In this document: positions 11,650-23,800 of the stretch, piece by piece
Layout: each line of letters begins with the position of its first letter
Numbering within the stretch: the first letter of the stretch is position 1
Program-made: the position numbers and the translations under genes
DNA from: Termitomyces sp. T153
Taxonomy: Eukaryota; Basidiomycota; Agaricomycetes; Agaricales; Lyophyllaceae
Direction: 5' to 3'
Assembly: GCA_018296165.2 (NCBI GenBank)
Contig: JACKQL020000144.1
Location: forward strand, 35,285 to 99,284
DNA: 64,000 bases
The notes under the pieces: model-generated
Seen by the model: the letters and a program-made list of their open reading frames with translations, nothing else
Told to the model about the DNA's origin: nothing
Databases searched by the model: none

Positions 11650-14600
11650 GTGGTTGGGCCTCACTCTCTTGTTGTCTTGAGTTCTGTCATGCACTGTTTC
11701 TCCTTTTCTATAGTATATTTATGTTGAATACAGTGCTTGGTTGGTGCTCCTGGGCATGCATAGTGAGACTTTAGCTTGTGTGAGGAGTGAAATAAGTGAA
11801 AACACACAGGGGTACTAGTGGGAGTTGAATCCCTAGTGAAACCAGAGGCAGGAATTAAGCCCACTAGTGCCATTTGTGTTGGCTAGTCCTGGAGTTGTCA
11901 GGGCTTGGCAGAGCATTGTAGGAGAGGATCCCAAGGCTTGCTGGAGGTGTTGGAGGTCTTTCTGCAGATCTTTGGCATGTCTTGGAGTGTTGATGGGTAG
12001 CAATGTTTAAGCTTGCTCCTTGGGGTTTTAAGTAAAAGTTGTAGGGGTTGTCCTCAGATCTGTGGCAGAGTCAAGCATTGTGCTGGCTTGGGGGGGGCAG
12101 AAGTCTTCTAGTGGTTTGACCTTGTGCCAATGTGGCTAGCAGGGGTGGTGGAGGCTCTTTTTGATGATGGTGGGGGTGGTGGAGTGAAGTTTGTTCTTGG
12201 TGGTGGGGCCAGATGGAGGCAGGAGCCCTTGGCAGCATAGCAGCAGGGTTCCTAGATGGGGTGGTCCTTGTAGTAAATCAGTAGAGAGTTGTTTTATGTG
12301 CCAGCTATGCTGTGGGTTGGATTAGCATAGGGGTGGAGGTACATCCTTAGGATGTGGATTGCAATCCCTTGGTTGGTGGTGTCCAGAGTTTCACATTTTG
12401 GTGGGGTTGTGCATGGGTAGGAGTTTGTCAACCTCTGGAGTATTGTGTTTCATTGGAGGTGTACTTGGTTTAGGGTTTTGCTGTGCTCTGGAGTGCTGTT
12501 GATGAGGGGGCAGAGTACAAGGTGACCAGTCTCAATGAGATTCTTCTGGTCCAGGGTTGGGGTTTGTAGGTTCTATGCTATCTACATGACATTCCTCTTT
12601 ATTCCTTGCCAAAGGTAAGTCCAGAGATGGGTGGAGGAGTCTTACATATTTCTGGCATTTTCCAGAGCCTGAGGTGCTGCTGGGGTTGTATTGATGGATG
12701 CTTCTTTTTGGTGGAGGCAGCATGGGGTTTGGTTGGTGAGTGGCTTGTCCTGGTGGAGGTGCTTCAGGCAAGGGAGGAGTTTGGGGTTGTTGTTCCATGG
12801 ATTGCTGGGGGTTAGGGCAGGTGGTAGTGTGCAGATTAGAGGTTGTATTGGAGGTTCAAGGGTTGCTGTTTCATTAGCAGAGTTGTGCTGAGGATTGTAT
12901 TGAGGATCCAGAGGTTGACCACTTATTGGTGGAGTTGCATTGAGAATTGTATTGAGGGTCTAGAGGTTGTTGGCTTGTTGGTGGGGTTGCATGGAGCCAG
13001 TGAAATGGAGGCAGTGTGAGAGTTGATGGGTTTTTGTCCCTTCTCAGGGTGGAGCCAGCGAGTGGAGGCAGCACAAGGGTTGGCAAAGTGTTGACTTTAC
13101 TGGCAGAGCTCTTTTAGGTTTGGTGGACTGGGCTGGGGTTGGTTTGGGGGTGAGCTCAGGGTTTCAGGCAGTGGTTTTCATTCCTTCCCAGAGTGGGGCT
13201 AGCAGTGGAGATGGCACAGGGTTGGTGGAGTGTTGGCTCACTGGTGGAGCTCTCTTGGATTTGTTGGAATGGGGTGGGGTTGGCTTGGGTGAGCTCAGAA
13301 CTTCACTTCTTTCTTTAGAGTAGGAGTTAGCAGCCTGGAGTTAGCATGAGGGTTGTTCAGTGGGTGGTTTGTCAACAGAGTTGATTTTGGAGGGGGTGCA
13401 GAGTAGGGGATGGGGTTCAGGGCATGGTTTTTTTTGTCGGTCTATCATTTCCATCATGAGAACCAGAGGTCTGGAGTCAGTGTGGGGGGGTGGGATTGGG
13501 TCTTGAGTTAGTGTGGGGGGGGCAGAATTGGGTCTTGGCTTGTTGGCAGGATTGTGTCAGAGATGACATGAGTAAAAGGGGGGTTCCAGAGTGGGGTTTT
13601 CTTCTTTATTCAAATCAGCACAACATGCAGGTGTTTAATGGAAATTACCACTGAGTGGCAGAGTTGTTGAAATAAGTGGCTATGGTCCCCAGAGTCATGC
13701 TTGGACCAGCTGGGTGGGTTCTAGCAGTTCTCCAAGAGCTTGGGTGGGTCTGGCCATTGCCCAGATATTCAAGATCACTTATTTCACATTAGAAAGTGGT
13801 TGTCCACAGGTGCTGGAGGGTGGTGGTGGGAGTTGGTTGTACAGGAGCATTGCTGGAGACTCCCAGGGGGTTATGGCAGGGTAGGGTGATTCATGCTCTG
13901 GAGTAGTCCAAAGGTCCCTATGAATGGAGTGGAGGTAGGTTCTGGCACTGTGGAGCAATCAACAAGATTTCTGATCATAGGAGAAGGGTACTACTTCTTT
14001 AAAGGGTATCACTAGTTTCTTGATTGTTGAGGTGGAGTTGGAGGAGCCACTTGCTGTTCTTGGCATCTAGTTGATCTCCAGCAGATGTGGTTTGGTCGCT
14101 TGAGATATTGATGAACTTGGGGGAAACTGCTTTGCAAGTTCAGAGTTTATTCTTTTGGTGGGAAATCAATTTTGTCAGAGGGGTGGAATAGGGCAACGGT
14201 GAGGCTGTGACTCTGGAGTGGGGTTGAGGCATGTAATGCCATTGCTCAGGGTTGACCTTCAGAGGGTGGAGTTGGGTTGCATGGTGCCTTGGAGTGGAGG
14301 AGACTATGTTAGGTGTCTGGAGTCTATTGTTTCACTAGGTGATCAAGGTTGAGGAGGATGGGGGAGGGGTGGTGGTTCCTAGGGGCAGAGGTCAGGCATG
14401 TGATGTCCTTGCCCATCATGAGTGGAGGCGGCATTCCCTCAAATGTTGATTTGTTGTGGGTGGGGGTGGTATTTTCTTTAATGTCAGTTTGTTGTTGGTG
14501 GGAGGAGGGGGGTGGCAGCATCTCCTTGATATTGATTTGAAGTGGGGTGCTACTTGCTCCTTGGGGGATGTATCAGCAAACTTAGGACACTCTGGGAGAC

Positions 14601-16428
14601 TACTTTGTATAGAGTTTGTCTCTGGGTGCTCCAGCAGTGTGGCCCTTGTTTAAGAGATATTTTCTTGTACAAGAGTGGAGTGGTTCAGGGTTGGTAGTCA
14701 AGGGTTGGACCCTGCTGAGTGCATGCTATAGGAACATTGTTGATGAGTCCTTATCAGGAATTCCCTCCAAGGATGTTGGAGTCAAGATGGGGGCTCTGGA
14801 GCTGTGTTACCAGGGTCCAGAGTGGTGTGGAGGGGTCCAGAGTAGCCTGGAGTAGTAGGTCAAGGCATCCTAGACCTTGGGCAGGGTCATTGGGGTTTTT
14901 GAATTGTTTGGCAGGAGAAGCCCCTCAAGGGGCATTTGGGCATATCCTCTTTATTGTTGGGGTTTCCTGGGCTCAGGATAGTCAGGTGTGGAGTCCATAG
15001 TGCAGTCTTGAAGGTGATGGCAGGGCTTTTTTCTTCCTTGGGAGAACATGTCAGCAAATTCAGAGTATTCCAAGGAACTACTTCATGTGGAGTTTTCTTT
15101 CTTATACTTCATTCTAGCAGGGTGACTTCTGTGCTGGGGGGGGGGGAGTTCTTTTGCTAGAGGTGGTGTAGTCTGGTAGTGAGAGGGCAGAGGTCTCATT
15201 GATGATGGCATGCAGATAAGGGCAGTGTCAAGCATTCCAATGTCAGAGGCTTCTGATTGAGTGGGAGGGGGTGTTGAAGTAGTGGCAGAGGGGTCCAGAG
15301 TTGTTCAGTATTGCGAGTTGGGGTGCCATGGTTCTCCATATTGACTTCAAGGATTGTTGGAGCATCCTTGGGGTGCATTTCAAGGAGGCAGGGCAGATGT
15401 GCATATCCCTTCCTTGAGAGAACATGTCAGCAAGTTCAGAGCACTCTGGGGAATTACTTCATGTGGAATTCTCTTTTTCCTAGGGTTTGTTGTGGCAGAG
15501 TGACTTCTGTGCTGGGGAGTTCTTCTGCTGGAGTTGGATTGGAGGTGTCGGGGTCCCATCACATGTTGGGCAGAGATGATGGCCAGGTTGGCCAAAGGAT
15601 TCTAACTGATTTTAGTAGTGGGCTTCTATGTCTGGGGCATAGCACCTATCTTGGAATTGTGAGTTATTGTTGGGCAGAGATGGGACTGCTGGTTTGGGCT
15701 TGATTCCAATGATGGCAGAGCTAGCTTTGGAGGGTTGACCTTCTTGGAGTTGAGTGTGGGTGAGGTGTGGGAGTCAGATGATCTACTGGCAAAGTAGTGG
15801 GGCTTTGTTTCTTCATTGTGAATGAGGGGGCACCATCAGAGGTTTGTTAGGCCATTTACTGGTGACTGGTGGATTTCAATGAAGCTGCGGAATAGGGCCA
15901 ATGGGTCCAGAAGCGGGGTTTAGGGAAGTGTGTTCTCAGAGATCTTCTTGCTGTTCTGGCAGGATGGCAATTTGCTTTCTATGCAGTGAGTGATTTCCTT
16001 TGGCAGAGGTTGTTATTGTGTTGGAGAATGGTGTAGATGCAGTGCCAGAGGAGTCATCAAGCAATAGATGGGGTTATCACCAGGGTGGGTGGGTATTGAT
16101 TTGGAGATGTTGTAGTCAACCTTTAGTGGGAGGCAGAGCTGGTGGAGAAGGTGGGGGAAGCATAGGAGGTGTGGGTGGTGGTGGTGCAGGGTTGGGCTTA
16201 AGCCAAGGGAGTGTCTGTGGAAAGAGTCATTGTATAAGTGTGACCAGAGCAGAGGGGACTTTTGGTGTCAGGTCCATGATTCAATGTGCCTTGGCAAACA
16301 GAGCAAGATCAAACAAATCATGGGGGTTTCCAGGCATGGGCTGACTATAGACCTTAAGAGTTCCAACAGAGTGTGTATGGAGTTAATTGCAGACATCACA
16401 AATAGGGTAAGGGAGAGTCTTGATATTA
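11650..16428. other. G/T-biased internal region of element A
   Basis: This 4.8-kb stretch has no recognisable gene. Its plus strand is strongly rich in G and T, and it contains degenerate repeated phrases, for example gagaattgtattgag and gaggattgtattgag near 12,890-12,960. The region is conserved with 43,900-47,930 of element B. It may be untranslated element DNA or heavily decayed coding sequence. Confidence 0.6.
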
Positions 16429-17584
16429 TGTCAGGTTCTGCTGACCACAGGGGCTCAGCTGCACTGGGTGAATACTTACTAGGTGGACATGATTTTCTGC
16501 ACTAACAACTGGGCACTTGGAGAAGTTCTAAATGTGGGGAACCTATGAGGATAAGTGATGGGAAGTGATCTGAGCAAGTCCAGGGTGGTCCAGAAGAGTA
16601 TAGGACAAGTTGTGGGGAAAGGGACAAGCTTGGCAGAGTGTCAGGTATGAGTCCATAAGCGAGTATTGTAGGTGTGGAGGAAGCAGAGGCTATGCAAGTG
16701 ATGGGAGTGGAGCTGGAGCTTGATAGGAGATTAATGGAAGTTGATGAGGGATCAACAGAAGTTGATGGAGTTTGGGGCCTAGCAGGTAGCAAGGTCCAGA
16801 GTTGGTTTAAAGAATGTTTGAGGTTTGCAATCATAAGTGTGGAATTCATAAAAGCATTAAGGGTTGAAAAGGACTTGAGCATGAGGAGGAAAACAGATCA
16901 AATGAGATGAGACAGAGCTGAATGGAGTGAGATGGAGTCAAGGCAAGATTGAGACAAGAATAAAAATAGATTCAGGTGGAGATACAAAATGATAATGAGG
17001 ACAATAATGGAATGGAGATGAGATAAGACTGGGAGACTGAGAGTAAAGGAAATATAACATGGGACATGGAACATAAGAGAGAAATAATCAGACCATAGGT
17101 AACATTAAGCAATATTAAGACTAGAGTATGAGGAGCTACTCTATAACTTATATACTGGCTACTGGTGTGCTCTGGGGGACAGAGGGTGTGGCAGCAGGGC
17201 TTGGCAGAGCTCAGCATTGTGATCAGAGGGTGGGCCATGTTGATATCTTAATGGGATCAGTTGGGAACATGAGCCATCCCAAGGTTGTCATGATACTCTG
17301 GAGTAGGTCGGGGGAACCAGAGTGATGAGTTGATGATGTGTGATAGAGTCAGGAACAGTGGGGGATGGTTCCAGAGGAGCCAGGGAAAGTGTTGGTGGCT
17401 GTGGAGAAGTTATTGGAGTTGGCCAGGGGGCTGTTGGAGTTAGCTAGAAAAGCATTGGAATGAGCCAGAGTGAGTGCAGAGGGTAGACAATGGTTTGGGG
17501 AGGTTGATGGGGCATTGGGGGAGGCTCTGGGGGAGTGGGCAGGTTGGGAACAACATGCGGGGGTCCAGAGAGTGGGTCGTGACA
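16429..17584 (-). repeat. 5' LTR of element A
   Basis: It starts TGTCAGGTTCTGCTGACC and ends GTCGTGACA. The TATATAAG motif on the minus strand lies at 17147-17154. The internal sequence next to it on the minus strand begins TAATATCAAGAC, as in element B. I see no canonical TGG-type primer binding site there. Confidence 0.85.
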
Positions 17585-17589
17585 AGTGC

Positions 17590-18170
17590 TGCATTAATTG
17601 GGGTTACCAGAGCTATCTATGGCAGTGGTGGGCTCCTCCAGGGGTTCTTTGCATGCAAGGGGGTCAGGACTATCCTAACATTTGGTTCCAGCACCTCAAA
17701 CCTGTTCTTCAAGGCCAAGTCAGGGGGTAGGGTTTGCTTAGGTTGTCTCTGAGGCTACTAAGATACCTCAGGCAGAGGTAATGCTAGAGATGTTTGCAGA
17801 GGCAGTAGGGTGAGCATGGAGTTCTTCAACTCTAGAATGGTGTCAAAACAAAGCTCCAGTAAGTTGCCAGGTTTGTCCTCTTTGTACTCTAGTTAATTCT
17901 TTCTCTTAGTGCATTCTTTGTGCCTGGTGGAGGGAGCCTTGTGAGTTCAAGGGGCTAGTGGTAGGACCTTGCTGAGACTCCTCCATATGCCTTCCATGTT
18001 GCCTGAAGCATGAGAAGTGCTCTGTCTTGCTGGAGTAGTGTGTTAGGAGGTTTGATGGAGGACTTGGGCTTTGGCTGCCCAGGTGGAGCTCACCATGTGG
18101 TGGAGCCCAAAGGAACAGCACAGCCATCCATACTAGGCTGCAAGGCTGTTTAGGCAGAGGCAATCATGGT
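17590..18170 (+). pseudogene. Third copy of the antisense Cys-rich gene (fragment)
   Basis: Right after the target duplication of element A, the sequence resembles the internal part of A and B again. At 17910-18035 all the cysteines of the cluster are kept: CILCAWWREPC, then GPC, then SICLPCCLKHEKCSV, interrupted by one TGA. So element A inserted into, or next to, a related element that carried the same gene. Confidence 0.62.
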
Positions 18171-18347
18171 GACAGGCATAGGCATACAACCAGACTCAAG
18201 TGCCACTAGTCTGCTCTTGAGTCCAGAAACAAGAGTGAGCAGTCTCTCAATAGAAGATTCCAGGTTGGCAAAGGCATCAGTTAGAGTTGGCATAGAGTCC
18301 ATAGAGGTCAGAGTGAGGCCAAAGGTAGGTGTTAGGTTGAATGTCAT
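18150..18347 (-). pseudogene. Gag-like leader fragment with heptads
   Basis: The minus-strand frame (MDSMPTLTDAFANLES, then ERLLTLVSGLKSRLVALE) has the helical N-terminal style seen in fungal Gypsy gag proteins. No other gag domain is attached. Its frame is confined to about 66 codons. Confidence 0.33.
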
Positions 18348-18539
18348 AGGCTAGAGGTGTAGACAATATAGGAACCAATCAAGATATGAGGGGAACAAAC
18401 ACTCCATGAATAAACTCAACAAGAGCAAGCTAGTGCAGGCAATGAGTGAGTGTCAAAGGAGCAGAACAGTGGCTCAGAGGCAGGCAAGGGGTGAGTGCAG
18501 TGAGCCAAGCAATGTGGCAATGCTGGGGTTCTCACAATT

Positions 18540-18914
18540 AGTTCACTGGATAGACCTGGGGAATGTTGCTATTGATTAGTCAAAGGATATTCTATCCTTG
18601 CAACCAGCTTATATACTACATCTGTGGCTATGCTATGACTAATACTATATGTGGTAAGTGGCCCAGATATGCTAAGCAGTAATGACTATTAACATGTCAC
18701 AAGGAGAAATAGGGTCCAATGACTACAAAGGGCTGACTAGTACAAGACAAAAGGGAAGTAGGGGTTGTCAAGTGGCCAGTCCAGTAACATACTATGTGGC
18801 TAAGCCCAAAATGGGGTTGGACTACCCACAGAAGGGTTGTTCCCTTACAATCACATCTGCCTAGCAAGGACTTGCCTACTTAAGCTGAGCCCCTGTAGTT
18901 AGCAAAACCTGATA
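18540..18914 (-). repeat. Inverted LTR-like segment with shared end module
   Basis: Read on the minus strand from 18914, the first 75 or so bases (TATCAGG, then CAGGGGCTCAGC, then GCAAGTCCTTGCTAGG) match the ends of the TGTCAGG LTR family, but the remainder differs. It breaks Copia E at 18,914. The left limit is uncertain. Confidence 0.45.
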
Positions 18915-19484
18915 ATAATTATATGTAATAGTGTGTTTGTTGGCAATCTGTTTATATCTGACACAGCTGTTGGTCTGCAATGCAAGATAACCAAGTTTTT
19001 CATATGCCTGGTCAAGGTGATGCCACTAGTTATTACTGCCCTGCATGAGATCATATAAGGTTTTTTTGAGGTGCAAAGCCTTACCCTTCCCCCCTCAAGA
19101 AGCTGAGGGTGTTTCATATACACTGTGTATTCCAACTCACTGTTTCAGTATGCAGACACAAAATCAATCTGCTATACACACATTCCCAATGCAGCCACAA
19201 CTGCCACCATTATTCTCATAAATTCCAAGCAAACAACCAATGCATAGATCTCATCAAAGTCTTCTCCTTAGATCTGGGTGTACCCCTTTGCAACTAAATG
19301 AGCCCTCCTCTTCATGATTTCCATTGCAGGGACCCAAAGAATCTGGCCTTCTCATAGCTTCCCAGTAACTTTGTGAAATATTATTGGTACCATCTCCTTT
19401 GGTCAACACAAGGAAAGCAAATAGAGTGGTTGAGATTGTTAAGGCCTCAGGAGCACCCTCACCCTCAACCCACCTGTGTTGCAA
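18915..19484 (-). pseudogene. Copia RT, N-terminal part only
   Basis: The segment near 19,350 reads SYWEAMRRPDS, followed by AHLVAKGYTQI, the normal Copia RT start but with an internal deletion. The segment near 19,050 reads LKKTLYDLMQGSNN and HHLDQAYEKLGY, which in Copia lies before the catalytic Y-x-D-D. The rest is missing. Confidence 0.72.
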
Positions 19485-19499
19485 TAGATTTGCACACTT

Positions 19500-20570
19500 C
19501 TAGAATGGCACAGGTTGGGTGAGAGGGGGATTGTCAGGCCTAAGTTCAGCTGGGGTTGTCTGTGTGGTCTCTGAAACTGCATGGAGAGGGCTGTCTGATG
19601 GCTGAATATGAGGAGCCACCTGTTGTTGAGGAGGTGGGATTGGAAGTACTGCCAGGTTCTTATGAACAGGAGTGGTGGATACTAGGTCATCCCCTTCTGT
19701 GATCACAATTGTTTGATGGTCTAAGCCTTCCTTGAAGATTATGCTTTGGCTTGTGACAATGATGTGGTTTGTTTTATCATGAAGGTGGTATCCATGACTG
19801 GAGTATCCTACCATCACATATTTGATAAATTGTGGGTCAAGTTTAGACTTAATGAGCTCCTTGGAGACAGGGGCATACTCAGTACATCCAAAAGGGTGTA
19901 AGTGTCCCACATCTTGCCTCTTTCCCAACCATTGCTCCTTAGGGATGATGTCAGGGTGATGGATAGACAGTAACCAATTCCAGGTATAGATAATGGTGGC
20001 CACAGCCTCAGCCCAGAAGCTTTTTGAGAGTTTGCTCTTAGCAAGTAAGCATCTGATTCTGTTGAAGATGGTCTGTATTGAGCATTTGACTACTCAATTT
20101 TGAGAGTGAGCATATGGTACTACAGGCTTGAGTGCAATCCCCTTCTCTTGGCAGTACTTGTGCCATAGGTGGTTCACCCACTCCCTCCTGCCATCAACCT
20201 GAATGATTTTAAGTTGGTTTCCAGTCTACCACTTGGCTTCCATGACATAGTGTTTCAGAGCCAACAGGGTAGTCTTTCTTGCCTTATTTGTCAGGTACAA
20301 CCTCTGTAAGCATGACAACCCTGTGTTTATAAATGCCATCAGGTACAATGCTCTTCCTGATGACACTGCAGTGATGGGTCCCCAGAGGTCAATGTACACC
20401 TTTTTGCCTGCAGTCTGAACATCCTTAGAAGTTCCATTGTATGGTCATGTGGTTTGCTTCCCATAGATGCAATCCTCACAAAGTCCAGGGATGTGTGGAT
20501 CTCCTTGGATATGGAGTCATCTACCAAATTCCAGGTCTTCAACTTTCTCATAGACTATAGGCTGGCATGG
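19500..20570 (-). pseudogene. Copia integrase
   Basis: The pre-integrase zinc site is readable near 20,440-20,590 (RWFGHASL, then DFCEDCIYGKQTT), followed by DLWGPI with the first catalytic Asp. The C-terminal part (20003-19500) has HLHPFGCTEYAP and VMVGYSSHGYHL, typical of Copia integrase. Stops and frameshifts interrupt it. Confidence 0.8.
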
Positions 20571-20749
20571 CCAAACCATCTGTGCTACACATCAAGTGAA
20601 ACTGGTTTGTTGAGTGAGGCCATGACCAGAACCTTTGTAGGCAGCAGGTTGACATTGGTACCCATAGTTTGGGCTGGTCCCTCATTCTGGTCCCTCATTC
20701 CTAGCCAGTCAAAACTCCAGGAAGTACATATGGTGTCACTTCTTACCTA

Positions 20750-21243
20750 TCATGAAGATCTGCCCAGATGGGTCTGTAAATTTTGTCTGTCCCCCCTTGA
20801 AGACCACTGAAAACCCCAAATTGTTGAACTCCCAATTGAGACCAGGTTTGTGGCAAGCTCTGGTATATGTAAGGCCAACTTGAAGACCAGGTGAGATGTC
20901 TGTCCATTTACAGTAATTGTCCTTTTCACAGTTCCCTCCCCCAGGATTTTAAACACACTACCACAATTTGCTGACATGCCCTGGCAGGGGCTAGTGTAGG
21001 AGTTGTATTTCTCAAAGTCTGATTGTTTGACAAAGCAGTGGTCTGTTGCACCAGAATCAGCATAAGTAGGTACGGTACCTCTTTGCTGACCATAGACAGT
21101 GTGAGAGCACTGGCAGGGATCTCTACAGATGACAGGTAAGATTCCAATGAATTTAAGCTAGTGTGATATATGGTAGCTGGGGCAAATTGAGTGGTTACCT
21201 TCAAGGCATATGTAGTCTGGGAAGCATTTGTGGATGTTGCCAT
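20750..21243 (-). pseudogene. Copia aspartic protease
   Basis: The D-S-G active site is readable as YADSGATDHCFV near 21,040-21,070, followed by the flap region and LALHIPELATNLVSIG. At least one frame change separates the two halves. Confidence 0.8.
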
Positions 21244-21271
21244 TGCAATGTTTGCAGCTGGGGTCTGTGGT

Positions 21272-21978
21272 TTAGGGTTTGTCTGAGCAGGGGTAGCATT
21301 CTGCCTGTGTCCAAAGTTCAGAGGGAACTGACCCTTCCTGCCTCCCCCTTTCCAATAGCAGTTCTTGATGGTGCTTCCAATGGATATTCAGGCCTGCAAT
21401 GAGTCTGATGGATGTCTTGGTTGATTGGATGGAAGCCACAAGTGACAAGATTACTATAGCTCTAAACTGGTTGTCTTTGATATCTGCTCCCTTTTTGACC
21501 ACATAGTTCCATTTTGAGTGGAGGTTCATGATGTGCTCTTGGAAATCCATTCCATCTGAGTACTTTGTAGCTCTCAGTGTGTTTTCTGCCAAGTTTGCAC
21601 CTAGATCTGAGATAGTTCTATAGGATTCTTTCAACATTTTCCAGACTCCTGCTGTAGTGTCTGACATTTTGATTCCAAGGCCAATGGGGTTTTTGGTGTT
21701 ATATATGATTAGTGCTAGTGTCCATGCATTTTGGACTTGCCATTCTTGGTGGAATGGGGACTTGTCCCACCATCCCATTGCTGCAGGGGCAGGCATGGTC
21801 ATCATGGTCATTTTTAGGCTTGGGGGTTCTATTGTTACATCAAGGTAACCTTCAGCACCTCTAAGTTTGCTGCCAGGAGGACTTGATCTTTAAACATAAT
21901 GTAATTTGTTCTGTCAAATAAGAATTCTTCTGGAAATGTAGGGGGGTTGCTGTTTCCCCCAAATGTTGTAGAAGCCAT
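21272..21978 (-). pseudogene. Copia gag
   Basis: The start MASTTFGGNSNPPTFPEE leads into the UBN2-type gag, with GAEGYLDVTIEPPSLKM, W-D-K and the helical region (MDFQEHIMNLHSKWNYV). A one-base frame change near 21,860 splits it. Gag forms the particle in which reverse transcription occurs. Confidence 0.8.
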
Positions 21979-22052
21979 TTCAGTTTTCAGTGGATAGGTT
22001 GTAAGTAGATGTTGTATAAGTGTGAGTGAGCACTTTTTGGGGCCCTATAACC

Positions 22053-23800
22053 TGTCAGATTCTGCTGACCACAAGGGCTCAGCTTAACTGGGCAAGTCCT
22101 TACTAGGTGGATGTGATATCCTGTGTTTATAACCTAGCACTCCAGGGATAGTTTGAACTTCAGATACTTGCAAGGGAAAGCTAGGGGGAGTGGTCCAAGC
22201 AAGTCTGAAGTGGTCTGGGAAAGTCTAAGGCCAAGTATATTAAATGTTGGGCTTGGGCAGACACCAGGTACAAGTCCATGAGTGAGTGTGTGGGCTGCAG
22301 AGTAATTAGAGGCTTTGCAAGTGATGGGAGCAGAGTCAGAGTTTGATGGGGAATCAATTAAATGTGATGGGTTCCAGGGCCAAGCATAGGGCAAGGTCCA
22401 GGGTTATCATATGAATGTTTGAAGGGTCATAGCATGTGTGTGGAGTCTGTAATGACATCAGAGTTGAAAAGAACTTAGGAACAATAAAGGAAAACAGAGG
22501 CAGACAAGACAAGACAAAGTCAAGACAAGACAGAACTGAGAAGGAGATAGATTTGAGACTAAAGATAGAACAGAGACAAGACCTGGTGTAGTACTTGGTT
22601 AGAGTAATACTGATAGTTCTGGGGCTTTCTTGAAGACTTAGCAAGTCCACTCCAATTCCACACTGATGTCTTGAGGAATGTTTGAGGTTTAGGTTGTTTA
22701 CTTCCAAAATATTACTATTCTGAATGTAGAGGTGTTTCAACAAACTCCAGCCTAAGTGATTCAATCCCTGGGAACTACTGAGCCTTTGCCTATCAATTGC
22801 CTGTCTATTTGCTACTCTACTTGGGCTATTTATACCTCTTTCTACAGTGCACAGACCACCCCCTGCACATGACTTTTGGTTCCATACTTTCCAGCCCATC
22901 ATTCATAACTGTTATTCTAATTCCCCCTTTTGGATGCCTGATTCAGTGCCACAGGCCAGCTTCTTGTTCCATTGTTCCTCTTTTTCATTCTTAGCTTCTA
23001 TTTTCCCCATATATCTCTCCCTCCTTTGTATTTCTCCCATTCATAAATTCCCTTCCATTCATATCCTTCCATTCATCTTCCCTCTCATTCATTCATTCCT
23101 ATTCCTCCATTCCATTCATATTCTTCCTTTCCATTCCCATTCCTCCATTCCATTCATGTTCTTCCCTTCCATTCCATTCATTCCCATTATACATTCCATT
23201 CATATTCTCCCATCCATTCATTCCCATTATTCTCCTTTCAGTCAACATTCCAATCTGGTTATTCTTAGATCTGATCTAGATCTTGCCAAAATTGATGCCA
23301 CTCAGGTGCTTTTGCCATTCCCATGCTTCCCCTCCCATTACAGTGATTTGATCATTATTGAGTGTACAGTCTAGTATAGTCCTTGTCCTATCCTGTTCTG
23401 TAGTTCTTTTGGTGTATTTTAAAGAGATAATGTTGCTGGAACTTGTTTTGCCAGGAAGCTTACAGTTTTCAGCCTTAATAGATGTTTGTTTTGACTTCCG
23501 GTGTTTTATTATGTTCCTGATGGTGTGGCAACATTGTATCACTGGAAATGTAACAGAAAGAAACACAAGACACAGGTAACCAAGTAAAGCAATATCAAGA
23601 CTAGAGTATGGGATGTTACTCTATAACTTATATACTAACTACTGGGACAGCTCGTGGATAGCAGGTCTGGCAGTGGGGCTCATTGGGGTCACATGGAGTC
23701 AATGGGTGTCAGTTACAATCAGTAGGCAGGCTACAGTAATATATTGATGGGATCAGATGGGAACCCAGGCTACCCTGGGGTTGTCCAGTGTAAAGTAATG
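22053..23800 (-). repeat. LTR of the TGTCAGG family, split by nested LTR2
   Basis: The LTR starts TGTCAGATTCTGCTGACC at 22,053, is interrupted at 22,586 by a solo LTR2, and resumes at 23,542 (aaatgtaacagaaag...) up to about 23,800. It lies directly upstream of Copia E gag on the minus strand, so it is probably the Copia 5' LTR. Confidence 0.68.
22587..23541 (-). repeat. Solo LTR2 nested in another LTR
   Basis: It runs from TGTAGTACTTGG to TTGTATCA (955 bp) and is flanked on both sides by CTGG (22583-22586 and 23542-23545), a short target duplication. It is the inverted counterpart of 7709-8619 and includes the complementary GGAAT array. Confidence 0.75.

Larger units (their letters stand above)
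8645..17584 (-). mobile_element. LTR element A (pol-less, carries antisense gene)
   Basis: Two LTRs of about 1.1 kb (8645-9768 and 16429-17584) bound 6.7 kb of internal DNA. The outside flanks carry the same 5-mer, AGTGC, at 8640-8644 and 17585-17589, so this is one insertion event. The purine tract next to the left LTR (complement of tcaccccccctt) and a TATATAAG motif on the minus strand of each LTR indicate that the element itself reads on the minus strand. I found no gag, protease, RT or integrase. It fits the class of large non-autonomous LTR elements. Confidence 0.85.
18915..22052 (-). mobile_element. Copia retrotransposon E, 3'-truncated
   Basis: The minus strand carries, in order, gag (21,978 start), protease, integrase and the first part of RT, then stops at an inverted LTR-like segment at 18,914 before the Y-x-D-D region. 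A leader of about 75 bp separates gag from an LTR of the TGTCAGG family (from 22,053), which is probably its own 5' LTR. Frameshifts are frequent. Confidence 0.82.
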
